Source: Kamptonema formosum PCC 10802 (GTDB lineage: Bacteria > Cyanobacteriota > Cyanobacteriia > Cyanobacteriales > Oscillatoriaceae). Taken from it: DNA of 64,000 bases. The notes beneath the pieces are model-generated. The model did not search any database. It was not told the origin of the DNA and was given only the letters and a program-made list of their open reading frames with translations. The DNA is taken from contig NZ_KB235948.1 in the NCBI RefSeq assembly GCF_000332335.1, positions 2,972 to 66,971 of the forward strand, given 5' to 3'. Positions 34,418-44,149 of this stretch are shown here, piece by piece. A program made the position numbers and the translations under genes. Numbering within the stretch: position 1 is the first letter of the stretch; every line of letters begins with the position of its first letter.

Positions 34418-35056
34418 TTAGATAATTTCCGGCATCGCTTCCGTATGGACTGCCGGTGCTGCCGGTTTCCTGTGCGCCCACAGAGACGGAGCTACCACTT
34501 GACCTTGCAGACCAACTGTTTGCACTGCTTGCGCAACTCCAGGGAACTCAGGCACCCCGTAGTCATCGCAAAACAGCCATCCGCCCGGTTTTAGTTTGGG
34601 ATACCAGTTCAATAAATCTGATTTTACCCCCTCGTAACTGTGGTCGGCATCGATGAAAACCAGGTCAAAATATTCTGCAGCAAATTTTACAGACGCTTCA
34701 TTTGTACTCATCACGAGAACGCGAACTTTGTCCTTGACTCCAAACGCTTCAATATTTTTTGTTAGAGCGTTAAGATTCTTTTTAACTATCTCTTCTATCG
34801 GCGGCTTCTTCTCCCCGGGGCGAATAATTGTTCCGCGAAACATATCCACACAGTACAGGATACTGTCGGGAGGCATCACCGAAGCAATCGCCACGCTGCT
34901 TTTCCCTTGAAAAGATCCCAATTCAGCGATCCTTGAGCCAGGGGGTAATTGCTTGACCGCAGTTTGAATGGCAATCGCTTCTTCCAGGTCAAACCAACCC
35001 GTAAGTCGCATCCATTCTCGCAAGCTGGTTAACTCAGTAAAGTCGTATTTATTCAT
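34418..35056 (-). CDS. Class I SAM-dependent methyltransferase (Methyltransf_24 type)
   Basis: The ~212-residue protein has a glycine-rich motif I 'RIAELGSFQGKSSVAIASVM' (near 45-64), 'ILYCVDMFRG' as the acidic motif, 'FDLVFIDADHSYEGVKSDLL' and 'GGWLFCDDYGVPEFPGV'. The sequence is like sugar or lipid methyltransferases found in cyanobacterial glycan clusters, but the acceptor is unknown. ATG at 35062 or the one two codons in (MNKYDF, 35056) may be used. It is upstream of and very close to xthA. A palindromic repeat (35140-35172) separates it from the 2-oxoglutarate decarboxylase gene. Confidence 0.87.
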   Translation of the reverse strand: MNKYDFTELTSLREWMRLTGWFDLEEAIAIQTAVKQLPPGSRIAELGSFQGKSSVAIASVMPPDSILYCVDMFRGTIIRPGEKKPPIEEIVKKNLNALTKNIEAFGVKDKVRVLVMSTNEASVKFAAEYFDLVFIDADHSYEGVKSDLLNWYPKLKPGGWLFCDDYGVPEFPGVAQAVQTVGLQGQVVAPSLWAHRKPAAPAVHTEAMPEII

Positions 35057-35139
35057 GCTCAAGTTCTCTGGCGATGTTTTTTTGGCAATACAGCGTCATG
35101 AGCCATTGCTTTCAGAGCCTTCTCAGTTGAGTAGGCTCC

Positions 35140-35172
35140 AGAAACCCGGTTTCTTAAAGAAATCGGGTTTCT
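35140..35172. repeat. GAAACCCGGTTTC hairpin, copy 5
   Basis: Arms AGAAACCCGGTTTCT and AGAAATCGGGTTTCT flank a short AAAG-type loop. It lies just downstream of the decarboxylase stop at 35189 and could stabilise or end that transcript. Confidence 0.7.
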
Positions 35173-35188
35173 GTTTCGCGTCTTTATT

Positions 35189-36826
35189 CTAGATCGCGCA
35201 AGTCAAATCGCCCGCTTTTTGGGAGAAGCGGATATTTTCCCGATAGTCCACCGGACAGTCTATCACCGAGGGAACGTCCTGAGCGAGAGCCTCCTTGAGA
35301 GTGGGAATCAGGTCAGCAGCGGAAGAAATGCGGTAGCCCTTCAGGCCCATGCTTTCGGCGAATTTGACAAAATCGGGATTGCCGAAATGGACGAAGGCAG
35401 AATCACCGTAGTGATTGTGTTGCTTCCACTCAATCAAGCCGTAGCCGCCATCATTGAAAATGACAGTGACGAAAGGCGTGCCGACGCGCAGAGCAGTTTC
35501 GAGTTCCTGGCAGTTCATCATAAAGCCGCCATCGCCGGTGGCTGCCACGATTTTCCGGTCGGGATGGACCAGTTTCGCCGCGATAGCGCCGGGGATAGCA
35601 ATGCCCATTGCCGCGAAGCCATTGGAAATCAGGCAGGTGTTGGGCCGGTCGCAGTGGTAGTGGCGGGCGATCCACATCTTGTGGGCACCCACATCAGAGA
35701 TGAGAATATCTTCAGGGCCCATTACCTGACGCAAGTCATAGATGAGTTTTTGCGGCTTAATGGGGAACCCGCCGTCATTGGCATACTGCTCGTAATCCGC
35801 GCGAATATTCGCCCGCAACTCAATGGCATAGGGGTCGGGTTTCCCCTGCCGGTCGGCGCGGCGCACAATTTCGTACAGCGAATCGGAAATATCCCCCACC
35901 ACCTCCACTTCCGGAATGTAACTGCTGTCAACTTCTGCCGGAGTGGCACTGATATGGATAATTGGGATCTTGCCTTCCGGATTCCACTTCTTGGGGGAAT
36001 ATTCAATTAAGTCGTAGCCAACCGCGATCACCAGATCGGCGCGGTCAAACCCACAGCTGATGTAATCCCGCTGTTGCAGACCGGCACTCCACAGGGCCAG
36101 CGGATGGGTGTAGGGAATCACCCCTTTGCCCATGAACGTATTGGCCACGGGTATGTTCAGGCGGGTGGCAAATTCCGTCAGCGCCCCACTGGCGTTGGCG
36201 CGGATTGCTCCATTGCCCACCAAGAGCAGCGGGTGTTGCGCCTTGGAAATAATGGCAGCCGCTTCATTAATACTGTGATAGGAGGCGAAGGTTTTTTCCA
36301 GCTTGTCCTTATTCAGGGGGGCACCCGTTACCGGCATCGCCGCAATGTTTTCCGGCAAATCAATGTGAACCGCCCCGGGTTTTTCGGTCTGCCCTAGCTT
36401 AAACGCCTTGCGGACCACTTCTGGCGCAATGCTGGGGCGGACGATCTGGGCGTTCCATTTGGTCACCGGCGCAAACATGGCCACCAAATCTAGGTATTGG
36501 TGGGATTCTATGTGCATCCGGTCGGTTCCCACCTGGCCGGTGATCGCCACCAGCGGCGCACCGTCGAGGTTGGCGTCTGCCACTCCTGTCATCAGGTTGG
36601 TGGCACCGGGACCGAGGGTGGACAGGCAAACCCCGGCTTTGCCGGTCAGACGCCCGTAAACATCGGCCATAAAAGCCGCACCCTGCTCGTGCCGCGTCGT
36701 GATAAATTTGATCGAAGAATTTCGCAGTGCTTCCAGGACGTGGAGATTTTCTTCTCCAGGCAGTCCAAACACGTATTGCACGCCTTCGTTTTCCAGACAG
36801 CGCACTAGCAGTTCGGCTGTGTTCAT
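35189..36826 (-). CDS. 2-oxoglutarate decarboxylase (acetolactate-synthase-like ThDP enzyme)
   Basis: The 545-residue thiamine-diphosphate enzyme has the catalytic Glu near 47 ('TTRHEQGAAFMADVYGR'), and the ThDP-binding motif 'GDGGFMMNCQELETALRVGT' ending 'VTVIFNDGGYG'. Automated labels would read acetolactate synthase large subunit. However, the gene follows a succinate-semialdehyde dehydrogenase gene directly. In Synechococcus 7002 that pair (A2770/A2771) makes 2-oxoglutarate decarboxylase plus SSADH and closes the TCA cycle without 2-oxoglutarate dehydrogenase. I therefore prefer that role; it is inference from synteny plus family. No small regulatory subunit gene is nearby, as would be expected for IlvB. 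I start at MNTAELL (36826). Confidence 0.85.
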   Translation of the reverse strand: MNTAELLVRCLENEGVQYVFGLPGEENLHVLEALRNSSIKFITTRHEQGAAFMADVYGRLTGKAGVCLSTLGPGATNLMTGVADANLDGAPLVAITGQVGTDRMHIESHQYLDLVAMFAPVTKWNAQIVRPSIAPEVVRKAFKLGQTEKPGAVHIDLPENIAAMPVTGAPLNKDKLEKTFASYHSINEAAAIISKAQHPLLLVGNGAIRANASGALTEFATRLNIPVANTFMGKGVIPYTHPLALWSAGLQQRDYISCGFDRADLVIAVGYDLIEYSPKKWNPEGKIPIIHISATPAEVDSSYIPEVEVVGDISDSLYEIVRRADRQGKPDPYAIELRANIRADYEQYANDGGFPIKPQKLIYDLRQVMGPEDILISDVGAHKMWIARHYHCDRPNTCLISNGFAAMGIAIPGAIAAKLVHPDRKIVAATGDGGFMMNCQELETALRVGTPFVTVIFNDGGYGLIEWKQHNHYGDSAFVHFGNPDFVKFAESMGLKGYRISSAADLIPTLKEALAQDVPSVIDCPVDYRENIRFSQKAGDLTCAI

Positions 36827-36937
36827 CTCTCCCATGTCAGTTTTTCCTCAACAATTCCTCAAGCGCGCGAATTGCTAATTGCTAATTGTTAATTTGTGAG
36901 GCCGGTCAGCGATTAGCCACTAGCAATGGACGCGATA

Positions 36938-38305
36938 CTACTTCACCCAAACGGTTTTGACATTCACAAATTCGTGAATGCCTTGGATGCTCAATTCCCG
37001 ACCGTACCCGGAACGCTTAATGCCGCCAAAGGGCAGGCGGGGGTCAGATTTGACCATGCCGTTGATAAATACGGCACCGGCTTCCAGTTCCTCCATTAAG
37101 CGCTCGCCCTCTGACTCATCGTTCGTCCAGGCACTCGCTCCCAGCCCAAACACCGTGCTGTTGGCCAGCTCAATGGCCTCGTCGATCCCGGCCACCCTGA
37201 AGAGCAGCGCCACCGGCCCAAAAAATTCCTCGCTGTACGCCGGTGAGCCTGGCGGCAGATCCGTCAAAATCGTCGGGGGATAGAAATAACCGGGGCGGTT
37301 GGACAAAGGTTGTCCTCCTGTTAAAACGCGGGCACCCTTTTGAATGCAGCTTTGGACAAGGCTATCCAGCTCCTTGAGAATTTCTGGAGTCGCCAAGGGG
37401 CCAACTTCTGTTGTAGCACTCATCGGATCGCCGATCTGCAAAGCTTTAAATTTCTCTACGAATCTTTGCTCAAATTCATCTGCGATCTGGTGGGCCAGAA
37501 TAAAGCGTTTGGCCGCAATGCAGGATTGGCCACTGTTGAGCATGCGAGAGGCGACGCCGGTGGCCACAGCAGCTTCCAGGTCGGCGCTGGGCAGGACAAT
37601 AAATGGGTCACTCCCGCCCAGTTCCAGGACGGTTTTTTTAATCTGCTTGCCGGCGGCTTGTGCTAGGCTGATTCCGGCGTACTCGCTGCCGGTGAGCGTC
37701 GCTGCCATGACCCGCTCGTCAGCTATAATATTGGCAACTTTGTCCGAGCCTACTAGCAAGGTTTGAAATACCCCCTCAGGGAAACCCGCCTCCAGGAAGA
37801 TTTCCTCAATGGCCAAAGCGCACTGCGGGACATTGGAGGCGTGCTTGAGCAAGCCGGTATTTCCCGCCATCAGTGCCGGTGCGGCAAAGCGGAAAACCTG
37901 CCAGAAGGGAAAATTCCAGGGCATGACGGCCAAAACCGGGCCCAAGGGCTGGTAGCGGACAAAACTGCGGCTGGCATCAGAGGACATCGGCACGTCCGCC
38001 AGAAAGTCTGTAGCGTTTTCAGCGTAGTACCGGCACACCCAGGCGCATTTTTCCGCCTCTGCAATTGCAGATTTTAAGGTTTTGCCCATTTCCAGGGCCA
38101 TAAGGAAGCCAAACCGCTCGCTCCCCTGCTGTACAATATCGGCAGCTGCCTTCATCCAGCTGGCTCGTTGCTCGATAGGGATGCGCCGGTACTGCTGAAA
38201 CGCCCGCGCGGAAAGGTCGAGTTTCGCTTCTATCTGAGCATCGGTCAGTGGCGCGAAGGTTTTCAGGGTTTCCCCGGTGGCGGGGTTAATCGTAGCGATA
38301 GCCAT
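36938..38305 (-). CDS. gabD: Succinate-semialdehyde dehydrogenase
   Basis: The 455-residue NAD(P)+-dependent aldehyde dehydrogenase has the 'AVMPWNFPFWQVFR' cofactor/substrate segment, general base Glu228 ('VLELGGSDPFIVL') and catalytic Cys262 ('NSGQSCIAAKRFI'), and ends in the family's 'KTVWVK'. The best functional match is the SSADH of the cyanobacterial two-step bypass, oxidising succinate semialdehyde made by the decarboxylase gene that follows about 110 bases downstream. The two are probably one transcript. GABA-shunt use is also possible if a GABA transaminase is present elsewhere. Confidence 0.92.
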   Translation of the reverse strand: MAIATINPATGETLKTFAPLTDAQIEAKLDLSARAFQQYRRIPIEQRASWMKAAADIVQQGSERFGFLMALEMGKTLKSAIAEAEKCAWVCRYYAENATDFLADVPMSSDASRSFVRYQPLGPVLAVMPWNFPFWQVFRFAAPALMAGNTGLLKHASNVPQCALAIEEIFLEAGFPEGVFQTLLVGSDKVANIIADERVMAATLTGSEYAGISLAQAAGKQIKKTVLELGGSDPFIVLPSADLEAAVATGVASRMLNSGQSCIAAKRFILAHQIADEFEQRFVEKFKALQIGDPMSATTEVGPLATPEILKELDSLVQSCIQKGARVLTGGQPLSNRPGYFYPPTILTDLPPGSPAYSEEFFGPVALLFRVAGIDEAIELANSTVFGLGASAWTNDESEGERLMEELEAGAVFINGMVKSDPRLPFGGIKRSGYGRELSIQGIHEFVNVKTVWVK

Positions 38306-39455
38306 AAGGTGAGATCCAAATTAAACAGGATGTGGGGGGACAGGCATCGGCCACTCCGGACGCCGGTGCTGTCGCCCGCAAGCACCTATTATTAAGTTTG
38401 TCTTTAAAAAGATCGTTTTGCTACAAAGTCAGGGGATTTGAAACGTAACTCAACAATGTAGCGTTTTTTGCTCTCATATCATGTCCGCTTGCATCGGTTT
38501 TGTATACATAGCCTTGTAGGGGCGGGTTCTGCCAAGATATTTGTGGCGAGCGAGCAGAATATGAATAAACCCGCCCCCCCTCAGCACACAAACGGTGCTG
38601 CCGGACATGATATCACGCCACTCTCCCTGTGTGCGGCGGGAAGAATTTATCTAAATTTTAGGAGAACAATAAACCGGGTTTCTTGTGGTGGGGAAGCCGG
38701 AAGAACAAGTAGGGGCGGGTTTATGGATATCCTTTGCCACCGTGCAGATGTGTTGGATAAACCCGCCCCTACCGGGGGGAACATAGGCGACTGCCAGAGA
38801 AACCCGGTTTCTGGCCCTCACTCTGACTTAACAATTACTTTATAGACACGATAAGCTGTTAGGCTTTTAATCTGCTTGTCACATAAAGTCGGCGGAGCTG
38901 ACACCGCCTTACAGCAAGATATGTAAACGAGCGCACATCTTATTTAAATGCAAATTAAATGTTTTGTTACTTATCAGCGCCCTAGAGCGCCGGTCAATAA
39001 AGATAGCAATAGCCACTTAGGGCGCGGACATTAGACCTTGAGGGTATGAGGCTAGGGCGTTTGCCTCCCCTACGTCTATAAGGCGTAGGACAGGCGTCTC
39101 GCCTGTCCTTTGTGTCTTAATATAAGTGGCTACAGCTATATCAGCAATCCTATCGGGCTAAACTTTCTAAAAATCTGTATATAGCAGTTCTAAATTATAG
39201 GTGAAATTCTCTCTCTTTTCTTTCCTTGGCGATCTACTCTGCGGGAAGCCGTATGCCGTAGGCGCTTTGCGCCGGGAGCTCAACCCTGCGGCAAGCCGCT
39301 TGTGCGTCTATAGCGCAAGGCATTCCCGCTTTCTTGCCGCGCGTTTATGGCATCAATGCGGTTTATTTTCAATAATATCACATCTCAATTATCCTAAGGA
39401 CAGGCAAGATGCCTGTCCTACAGGCACAACCGGCAAACCTAACTGACACCGGCGA
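38306..39455. other. 1.15-kb repeat-rich intergenic region
   Basis: No gene is supported here. It contains two inverted repeats of the GTAGGGGCGGGTT...AACCCGCCCCTAC family (38516-38579 and 38709-38772), half-hairpins of the GAAACCGGGTTTC family (38668-38682, 38801-38815), a diverged MITE (39002-39142) carrying a GGACAGGCGTCTCGCCTGTCC hairpin (39089-39109), and a hairpin GGACAGGCAAGATGCCTGTCC at 39399-39419. The open frames across it follow the repeats and show no family resemblance. Confidence 0.75.
39002..39142. mobile_element. Diverged MITE-like element, copy C
   Basis: GATAGCAATAGCCACTTA at the left is mirrored by TAAGTGGCTACAGCTATATC at the right. An interior GACATTAGACC and GGTCTAATGT-like segments echo copies A and B, and a GGACAGGCGTCTCGCCTGTCC hairpin sits inside. 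Confidence 0.6.
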
Positions 39456-41783
39456 TTAGACGGAGACAGCATCGGGGTCCGGGCTTTGTTCCTCGGCAGG
39501 AGGCGCGTAATACCGGCGGCGGTTATAGTAAGAGCCGGTGGCAAACTCTTTAGCCCGATTGGCCACGACACCCAAAACCGGCGTGCCAGCCATTTGCAAT
39601 CCCTCCAGTGCTTGCTTGACTTCAGAGCGATCCGTCTCACCCATGCTGACAACCAGCAAAATCCCATTCGTATGGCCGGCCAGAAGACTGCCGTCTGCCA
39701 GACCCAATAAAGGCGGCGTGTCATAGATAATTAAATCATAGTCAGCTTGCCATTGCGCCATTAAATTGTGCATTTTCTTGGAAGAGAGGAGGCGGAGAGG
39801 GTCGGGTGGGACAGAGCCGGCAGTCAGCACAAACAGGTTTTCCTCGTGGGGGGCTTTCTGAATCGCCTCCTCCGGCGCTAGGGCAGTAGCAACGACATCG
39901 CTCAGTCCCCGCTTATTGGGGAGGCCCAACAGGTCATGGAGATAAGGCCAGCGCAGGTCCGCATCCACCAGTAGCACCCGCTGTCCCATAGCCGCTGCCG
40001 CCAAGGCCAGGTGTGCGGCAACAGTGGACTTACCGTCTGCCGGTGCCGGTGAGCTGACGGCCAAAGAGCGGATGGGGCTGCCGGCTCCCAGGAGGCGGAG
40101 ATTGGCGTTGAGAGAGCGAAAAGCTTCCACAAACGGCGAAGTGCTGGCATAGTGGAATTGGTCAGTTGGGATTGAATCAGCGATAAGTGCCGGTGGGGCC
40201 GGTTGAGCATCCCTCTCACTGGAGGGAATCACCCCTAGCAGGGGCCATCTGGTAGCATCTTTCAGCTCATCAGCTGAGTGGAACACATTGTTTAGCCTTT
40301 CGGCAAGCATTGCCGCCCCCAAACCCAGCATCAAGCCCAAAATCGTCCCCAGCGCCACATTGCGCATCAAGCTAGGAGAGGCCGGTATCAGTTTGCCGTT
40401 TTCGTTGCGCGGGATTTTGGGAGCCTTAACATCCTCTGTCAGCTCCCAAGGCACATCCTCCTTAGCTGCATCCACCTGCAACCCTTCTCGTTGGGCTAGA
40501 AATTGGTTCAACGTATTGGTCGCTACCCCTAATTCCCGCTGTCGGTCTGTGAACTCACGCACCGTGACTGGAAAATTTAGAATGTCTTGATTGAGAGCGT
40601 TGATAGCCTGAGTAATAGCTTTATCTCGCACCTCTAAAATCTGGATGGTCTGGACGGTACTCACCAGTTGCCCTGCCAGATTGCGGCGAATCGAGCTCTG
40701 GAAAGTTAGCGCTTGCGGATTGCCCACAACGCTTGCCAAGTCTTTTCCCAGAACATTTTCGGCTTCTTCCTGCAACAGGGGAAGCAAATTTCGCTGTCGC
40801 TCCCGCAGCACCTGGATATTTGGATGGTTTTCTCGAAACCGAGTTAATTCAGAGGAGATCGCAGATTCTATATCCTGGAGTTGGTTGAGTAAGTTTTGGT
40901 AGCGAGGCGATTCACTTAAAGCTGAAGCTGCGATCGCCGAATTCGGGTCTAGTCCCAGCTGCTGTTTCAGGGTCTGGTAGATACCTCGGTACTGAGTCAG
41001 TGCGGTTTGATTCTCCATGCTTTGGTTCTGGAGTTGAGCGAGTTGCTGAGCCAACTGTTGCCCTTGAACTTGAGGGTCAATTAATTGCTTCTGCTGGCGA
41101 AAAAGCTGGAGGTCTGCTTGCAATTTGTCAACTCGCTCCCGCAGTTTTGGCAGCTGGGTGTCAATAAACTGAATTCCTTGGCGGCTGGCTGTCTTGCGAT
41201 CGTCCCGACTGTAATTGAGATACCCTTGAGCTACTTGTTCCAAGACAAACTGAACCTTTTCCGGATCGGGGTCGAGGTAGCTGATTTCTATCAGTTTCGT
41301 TTTTTTCAAGCGCCCAATCGATAAGGTTTTTTTCCCCAACAGTGATTTGTAGTCAATGTCGGGATACCGAGCGTGCAGCTGCTGAATAATGGGATCCATC
41401 ACTTTGTGACTCTGCAACACCTCAAGCTGGCTGTCGTAATCCAAGCCGGAATTTCCCAGACCCCCTCCGAACCCAAGGTTCTGCGCCATTGCAGCCGCCG
41501 CAGACAGCTTATTTGAACTCGACACCGGCTCAACTAACAGCTGAAATTTACCTTGATACTTAGGAGTCTGATTCACAGTCCCAATCAAGGCTGCAGCCGT
41601 CACTGCCGTGGTGACACCGGCAATTAAAACTGCTCGGCGACGGACAACACCCAAAAGCTGCCCCAACTCCAACTCATCTTCTTCAGGCTCTTGGACTTCG
41701 GTCCCGTAGGGTGACGGGAATTGCTGCGGCGGGCTGCCATTCCTGTTGAGCGATAGCGGCTGAGAATTTTGTGCGGTTTCCAT
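39456..41783 (-). CDS. Wzc-like polysaccharide co-polymerase and tyrosine autokinase
   Basis: The 775-residue inner-membrane protein combines a Wzz-type chain-length domain with a BY-kinase. The N-terminus has a cytoplasmic tail, TM1 ('AVLIAGVTTAVTAAALIG', about 50-70), a long periplasmic coiled-coil region (about 100-450) and TM2 ('NVALGTILGLMLGLGAAMLA', about 470-490). The kinase part has Walker A 'PADGKSTVAAHLA' near 580, Walker A' 'VLLVDADLRWPYLHD' near 605, and a tyrosine-rich tail ('YYNRRRYY', about 750). It should set polymer length and pair with the Wza-like protein encoded upstream at 42034. The ATG at 41783 gives the normal N-terminus; the longer reading adds 40 unrelated residues. 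Confidence 0.93.
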   Translation of the reverse strand: METAQNSQPLSLNRNGSPPQQFPSPYGTEVQEPEEDELELGQLLGVVRRRAVLIAGVTTAVTAAALIGTVNQTPKYQGKFQLLVEPVSSSNKLSAAAAMAQNLGFGGGLGNSGLDYDSQLEVLQSHKVMDPIIQQLHARYPDIDYKSLLGKKTLSIGRLKKTKLIEISYLDPDPEKVQFVLEQVAQGYLNYSRDDRKTASRQGIQFIDTQLPKLRERVDKLQADLQLFRQQKQLIDPQVQGQQLAQQLAQLQNQSMENQTALTQYRGIYQTLKQQLGLDPNSAIAASALSESPRYQNLLNQLQDIESAISSELTRFRENHPNIQVLRERQRNLLPLLQEEAENVLGKDLASVVGNPQALTFQSSIRRNLAGQLVSTVQTIQILEVRDKAITQAINALNQDILNFPVTVREFTDRQRELGVATNTLNQFLAQREGLQVDAAKEDVPWELTEDVKAPKIPRNENGKLIPASPSLMRNVALGTILGLMLGLGAAMLAERLNNVFHSADELKDATRWPLLGVIPSSERDAQPAPPALIADSIPTDQFHYASTSPFVEAFRSLNANLRLLGAGSPIRSLAVSSPAPADGKSTVAAHLALAAAAMGQRVLLVDADLRWPYLHDLLGLPNKRGLSDVVATALAPEEAIQKAPHEENLFVLTAGSVPPDPLRLLSSKKMHNLMAQWQADYDLIIYDTPPLLGLADGSLLAGHTNGILLVVSMGETDRSEVKQALEGLQMAGTPVLGVVANRAKEFATGSYYNRRRYYAPPAEEQSPDPDAVSV

Positions 41784-42033
41784 CTTTAACCCTATATATG
41801 TTTTGTTAATTGCTATCCTATAATTGTAACTTTGTTGAAATTTTTCCCTGGCACGCTTGCCGGCGTCTAGCGAGCAATTAAGTAGGTTGAAGAAGAACCC
41901 CACCCCCCAACCCCCTCCCCTTTAACGGGGAGGGGGAGAATTTCCTTTTTCTCTGCTGGCGGAAAGGGGGGTAGGGGGGAGAAGTTTATTGTACGTTGAA
42001 TTTTGTGCATCTGCTTAACTGCTATTGGCCAGT

Positions 42034-43509
42034 CTACTGGAAGAGTCTAAAAATGTTAAAGATTGAAAACACTCCGCCCAAGGGACTGAGCACTGTACCT
42101 AGGGTGTCCGAGAAACTGGCCACACCAGAGCGCCCTACGACAATCACATCGTTGGGGCGCAGGGCAGGATTTGTTTCCTCATTGAGTTCTTGGGAAAAGT
42201 CAACCTTGACAGTCCGGCGAGCAACGGTGCCATTGGGGTTCAGGCGAATCAGTTCCACTTCCCGCTTGCGGGCTCGCGTATTGTTAAATCCGCCCGCTGC
42301 CAGCAATGCCTGGTTCAAGGAAGTGTTGGGTGGCACTTGCACAGCGCCCGGTTTGACCACTTCTCCCACGACGTTGACTGCAATCGTCTTTGGAGAGAAA
42401 CTGGCAGTCGCGAGTTGGGGTGCCTCCGTTAAGTCTATATTCTCTGCCGGCGGAATAACAACGGTGTCTCCCTGATCCAAAATCATGTCTTGGCTGAGGT
42501 CGCCGGACTGCAAAAGTTGCCAGAGATTCACATCAATAACCTTTTCGACGCCTTCTTTGGTGGGCCGGCGCACCTGAATCCGCCGAACATCGGCTATTTG
42601 GGTAATCCCTCCCGCCGTTTCAATGGCCCGGGTTACAGTTACCAGCCCCAGCTGTGCGCCTTGGTCACTAACTCTCTGTATGGTGTAGGAACCAGGACTG
42701 TTGACTTCGCCGACGACAGCAACCTTCAGTGGTCGAGTTGGATCGCCAGAAAAGCTGGTAGTCGATAGTTGTGACGCTTCTGCCAGGTTGACATTCGTTG
42801 CCGTCGGGACAAAAATCGTGTCCCCATCTCGCAAGCCGAGGTCTTGGCGCAAATCGCCGGTCTGTAGCAGTGCCCAAAGATCGATGTTGAGAATTTCCTC
42901 GGCACCAGATACCTGAGGGCGGCGCACCTGAATCCGCCTCAGATCCGCAGCTTGCGTAATTCCCCCGGCCATTTGAATCGCCCGCGTTACCGTTGGCACT
43001 TGTATCCCCTGCCCCGTATTACCGCTTCCCACTCCTATCAGGGTGAGGCTGTAAGAGCCTGGACGGTTCACTTCTCCTGCGACGCCAATGTTCAGGGGGC
43101 GCGGTTCTTTCAGAGTCAGGGTAACGATGGGACGTGTGAGGAAGGGAGCGTACCCATCAGAAATTACTTTAGCGGCCTGTTGCAATGTTAGCCCTTTGAC
43201 GGGGACACTGCCAATCAGGGGCAAGTTGAGTGTGCCATCCACCAGAACTCGGCGCTGGCCATTCTGCCCGCTGTATTCGGGCACATTAAAGATATCGATT
43301 TCAATGAGATCCCCTGGCCCTAAGATGTATGCTTCTTTCTGTTGAGTCGGCCCTGCTGCTGGACTGGGCGCGACTGTCCCGATACCGGGGAGCTGAGCGA
43401 TAGCCGGGACGGTGCCGGTGATTGCCATTAGACCTGATAGTGTTAACCCGGTTACAGGTTGGGTCAGGCGCTGAATTAAGCTGTGGCTGCTGGCAAGCTG
43501 GGAGCGCAT
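42034..43509 (-). CDS. Wza-like polysaccharide export protein (SLBB domains)
   Basis: The 491-residue secreted protein would form the outer-membrane/periplasmic channel for capsule or exopolysaccharide. A signal peptide is visible ('GLTLSGLMAITGTVPAIAQ', cleavage near 38). Then come the poly-export domain ('YILGPGDLIEIDIFNVPEYS') and three SLBB-type repeats ('GVAGEVNRPGSYSL', 'AVVGEVNSPGSYTI', 'NVVGEVVKPGAVQV'). The two middle repeats are near duplicates, including 'ADLRRIQVRRP' and 'ADVRRIQVRRP'. ATG at 43509 places the signal peptide at the very N-terminus; 43542 is a weaker option. It lies 250 bases upstream of the Wzc-like gene and is probably co-transcribed. Confidence 0.92.
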   Translation of the reverse strand: MRSQLASSHSLIQRLTQPVTGLTLSGLMAITGTVPAIAQLPGIGTVAPSPAAGPTQQKEAYILGPGDLIEIDIFNVPEYSGQNGQRRVLVDGTLNLPLIGSVPVKGLTLQQAAKVISDGYAPFLTRPIVTLTLKEPRPLNIGVAGEVNRPGSYSLTLIGVGSGNTGQGIQVPTVTRAIQMAGGITQAADLRRIQVRRPQVSGAEEILNIDLWALLQTGDLRQDLGLRDGDTIFVPTATNVNLAEASQLSTTSFSGDPTRPLKVAVVGEVNSPGSYTIQRVSDQGAQLGLVTVTRAIETAGGITQIADVRRIQVRRPTKEGVEKVIDVNLWQLLQSGDLSQDMILDQGDTVVIPPAENIDLTEAPQLATASFSPKTIAVNVVGEVVKPGAVQVPPNTSLNQALLAAGGFNNTRARKREVELIRLNPNGTVARRTVKVDFSQELNEETNPALRPNDVIVVGRSGVASFSDTLGTVLSPLGGVFSIFNIFRLFQ

Positions 43510-44149
43510 GGATTTCGGATACCTAAAATCTGCACGAACCATACGGATTTTAGCATCAACGGCAAGAGAGCCAACGAGAGTGCCCCCGCAAGATGGGCTT
43601 CGCGATGAATCGCTGACAGGATACGACCGGCATATCTACCACAGCCAAGGTTGTGTCCAATCTTGCTCTACAGGTTGGACTTCTAGCTGGACTGCTTTTC
43701 CACAACAGTGACTGACAAGCCTCTGTCGGAGGGCAATCTCACGGCTGGCAAGGGTCTGAGCTATACCGTCTAAAAACAGGGCACGAGCAAAAAACAAAAT
43801 TTTTGCCTGCCGGTGGCGCGCACCGCCAAAGCTTCTATCTTCTGGGGGATGGCAGATCCGTGCGGGAAGCCGCTTTCCGCAGTTGGTGCCGGCGGGAGCG
43901 TCACGGGTTTCAACCTTACGTTAGCAAAAGACAAGACCTCTAGGAGCTTTCTTGAGGTTGCTGTTTCCAAATTCTCAGTTATCTTGGCAGCCGCTCAAAG
44001 CCCGGTGATTATTGCAACAGGCGTTTTGCTTTCTCCGCTTCAAGGCCAGAGATTTCTGGCGCTTGAGCTTGGGGATATCAAGGGGGCAGAGGGTTGCTGG
44101 CTCTTGGAGGAGGGCGCTCCCAAAGAGGTTTTACCTAGGACGCCATGTA
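43510..44149. other. Intergenic region upstream of the Wza-like gene
   Basis: No gene is supported. It must include the promoter for the Wza/Wzc pair. I see no repeat of the families found elsewhere. Confidence 0.45.

Noticed and set aside
35189-36826. Acetolactate synthase large subunit as the functional call
   Set aside because: Family motifs allow it, but the adjacent SSADH gene and lack of a regulatory subunit favour 2-oxoglutarate decarboxylase.
38468-38845. 125-codon open frame
   Set aside because: It runs through GTAGGGG and GAAACCGGG repeats and shows no family resemblance.
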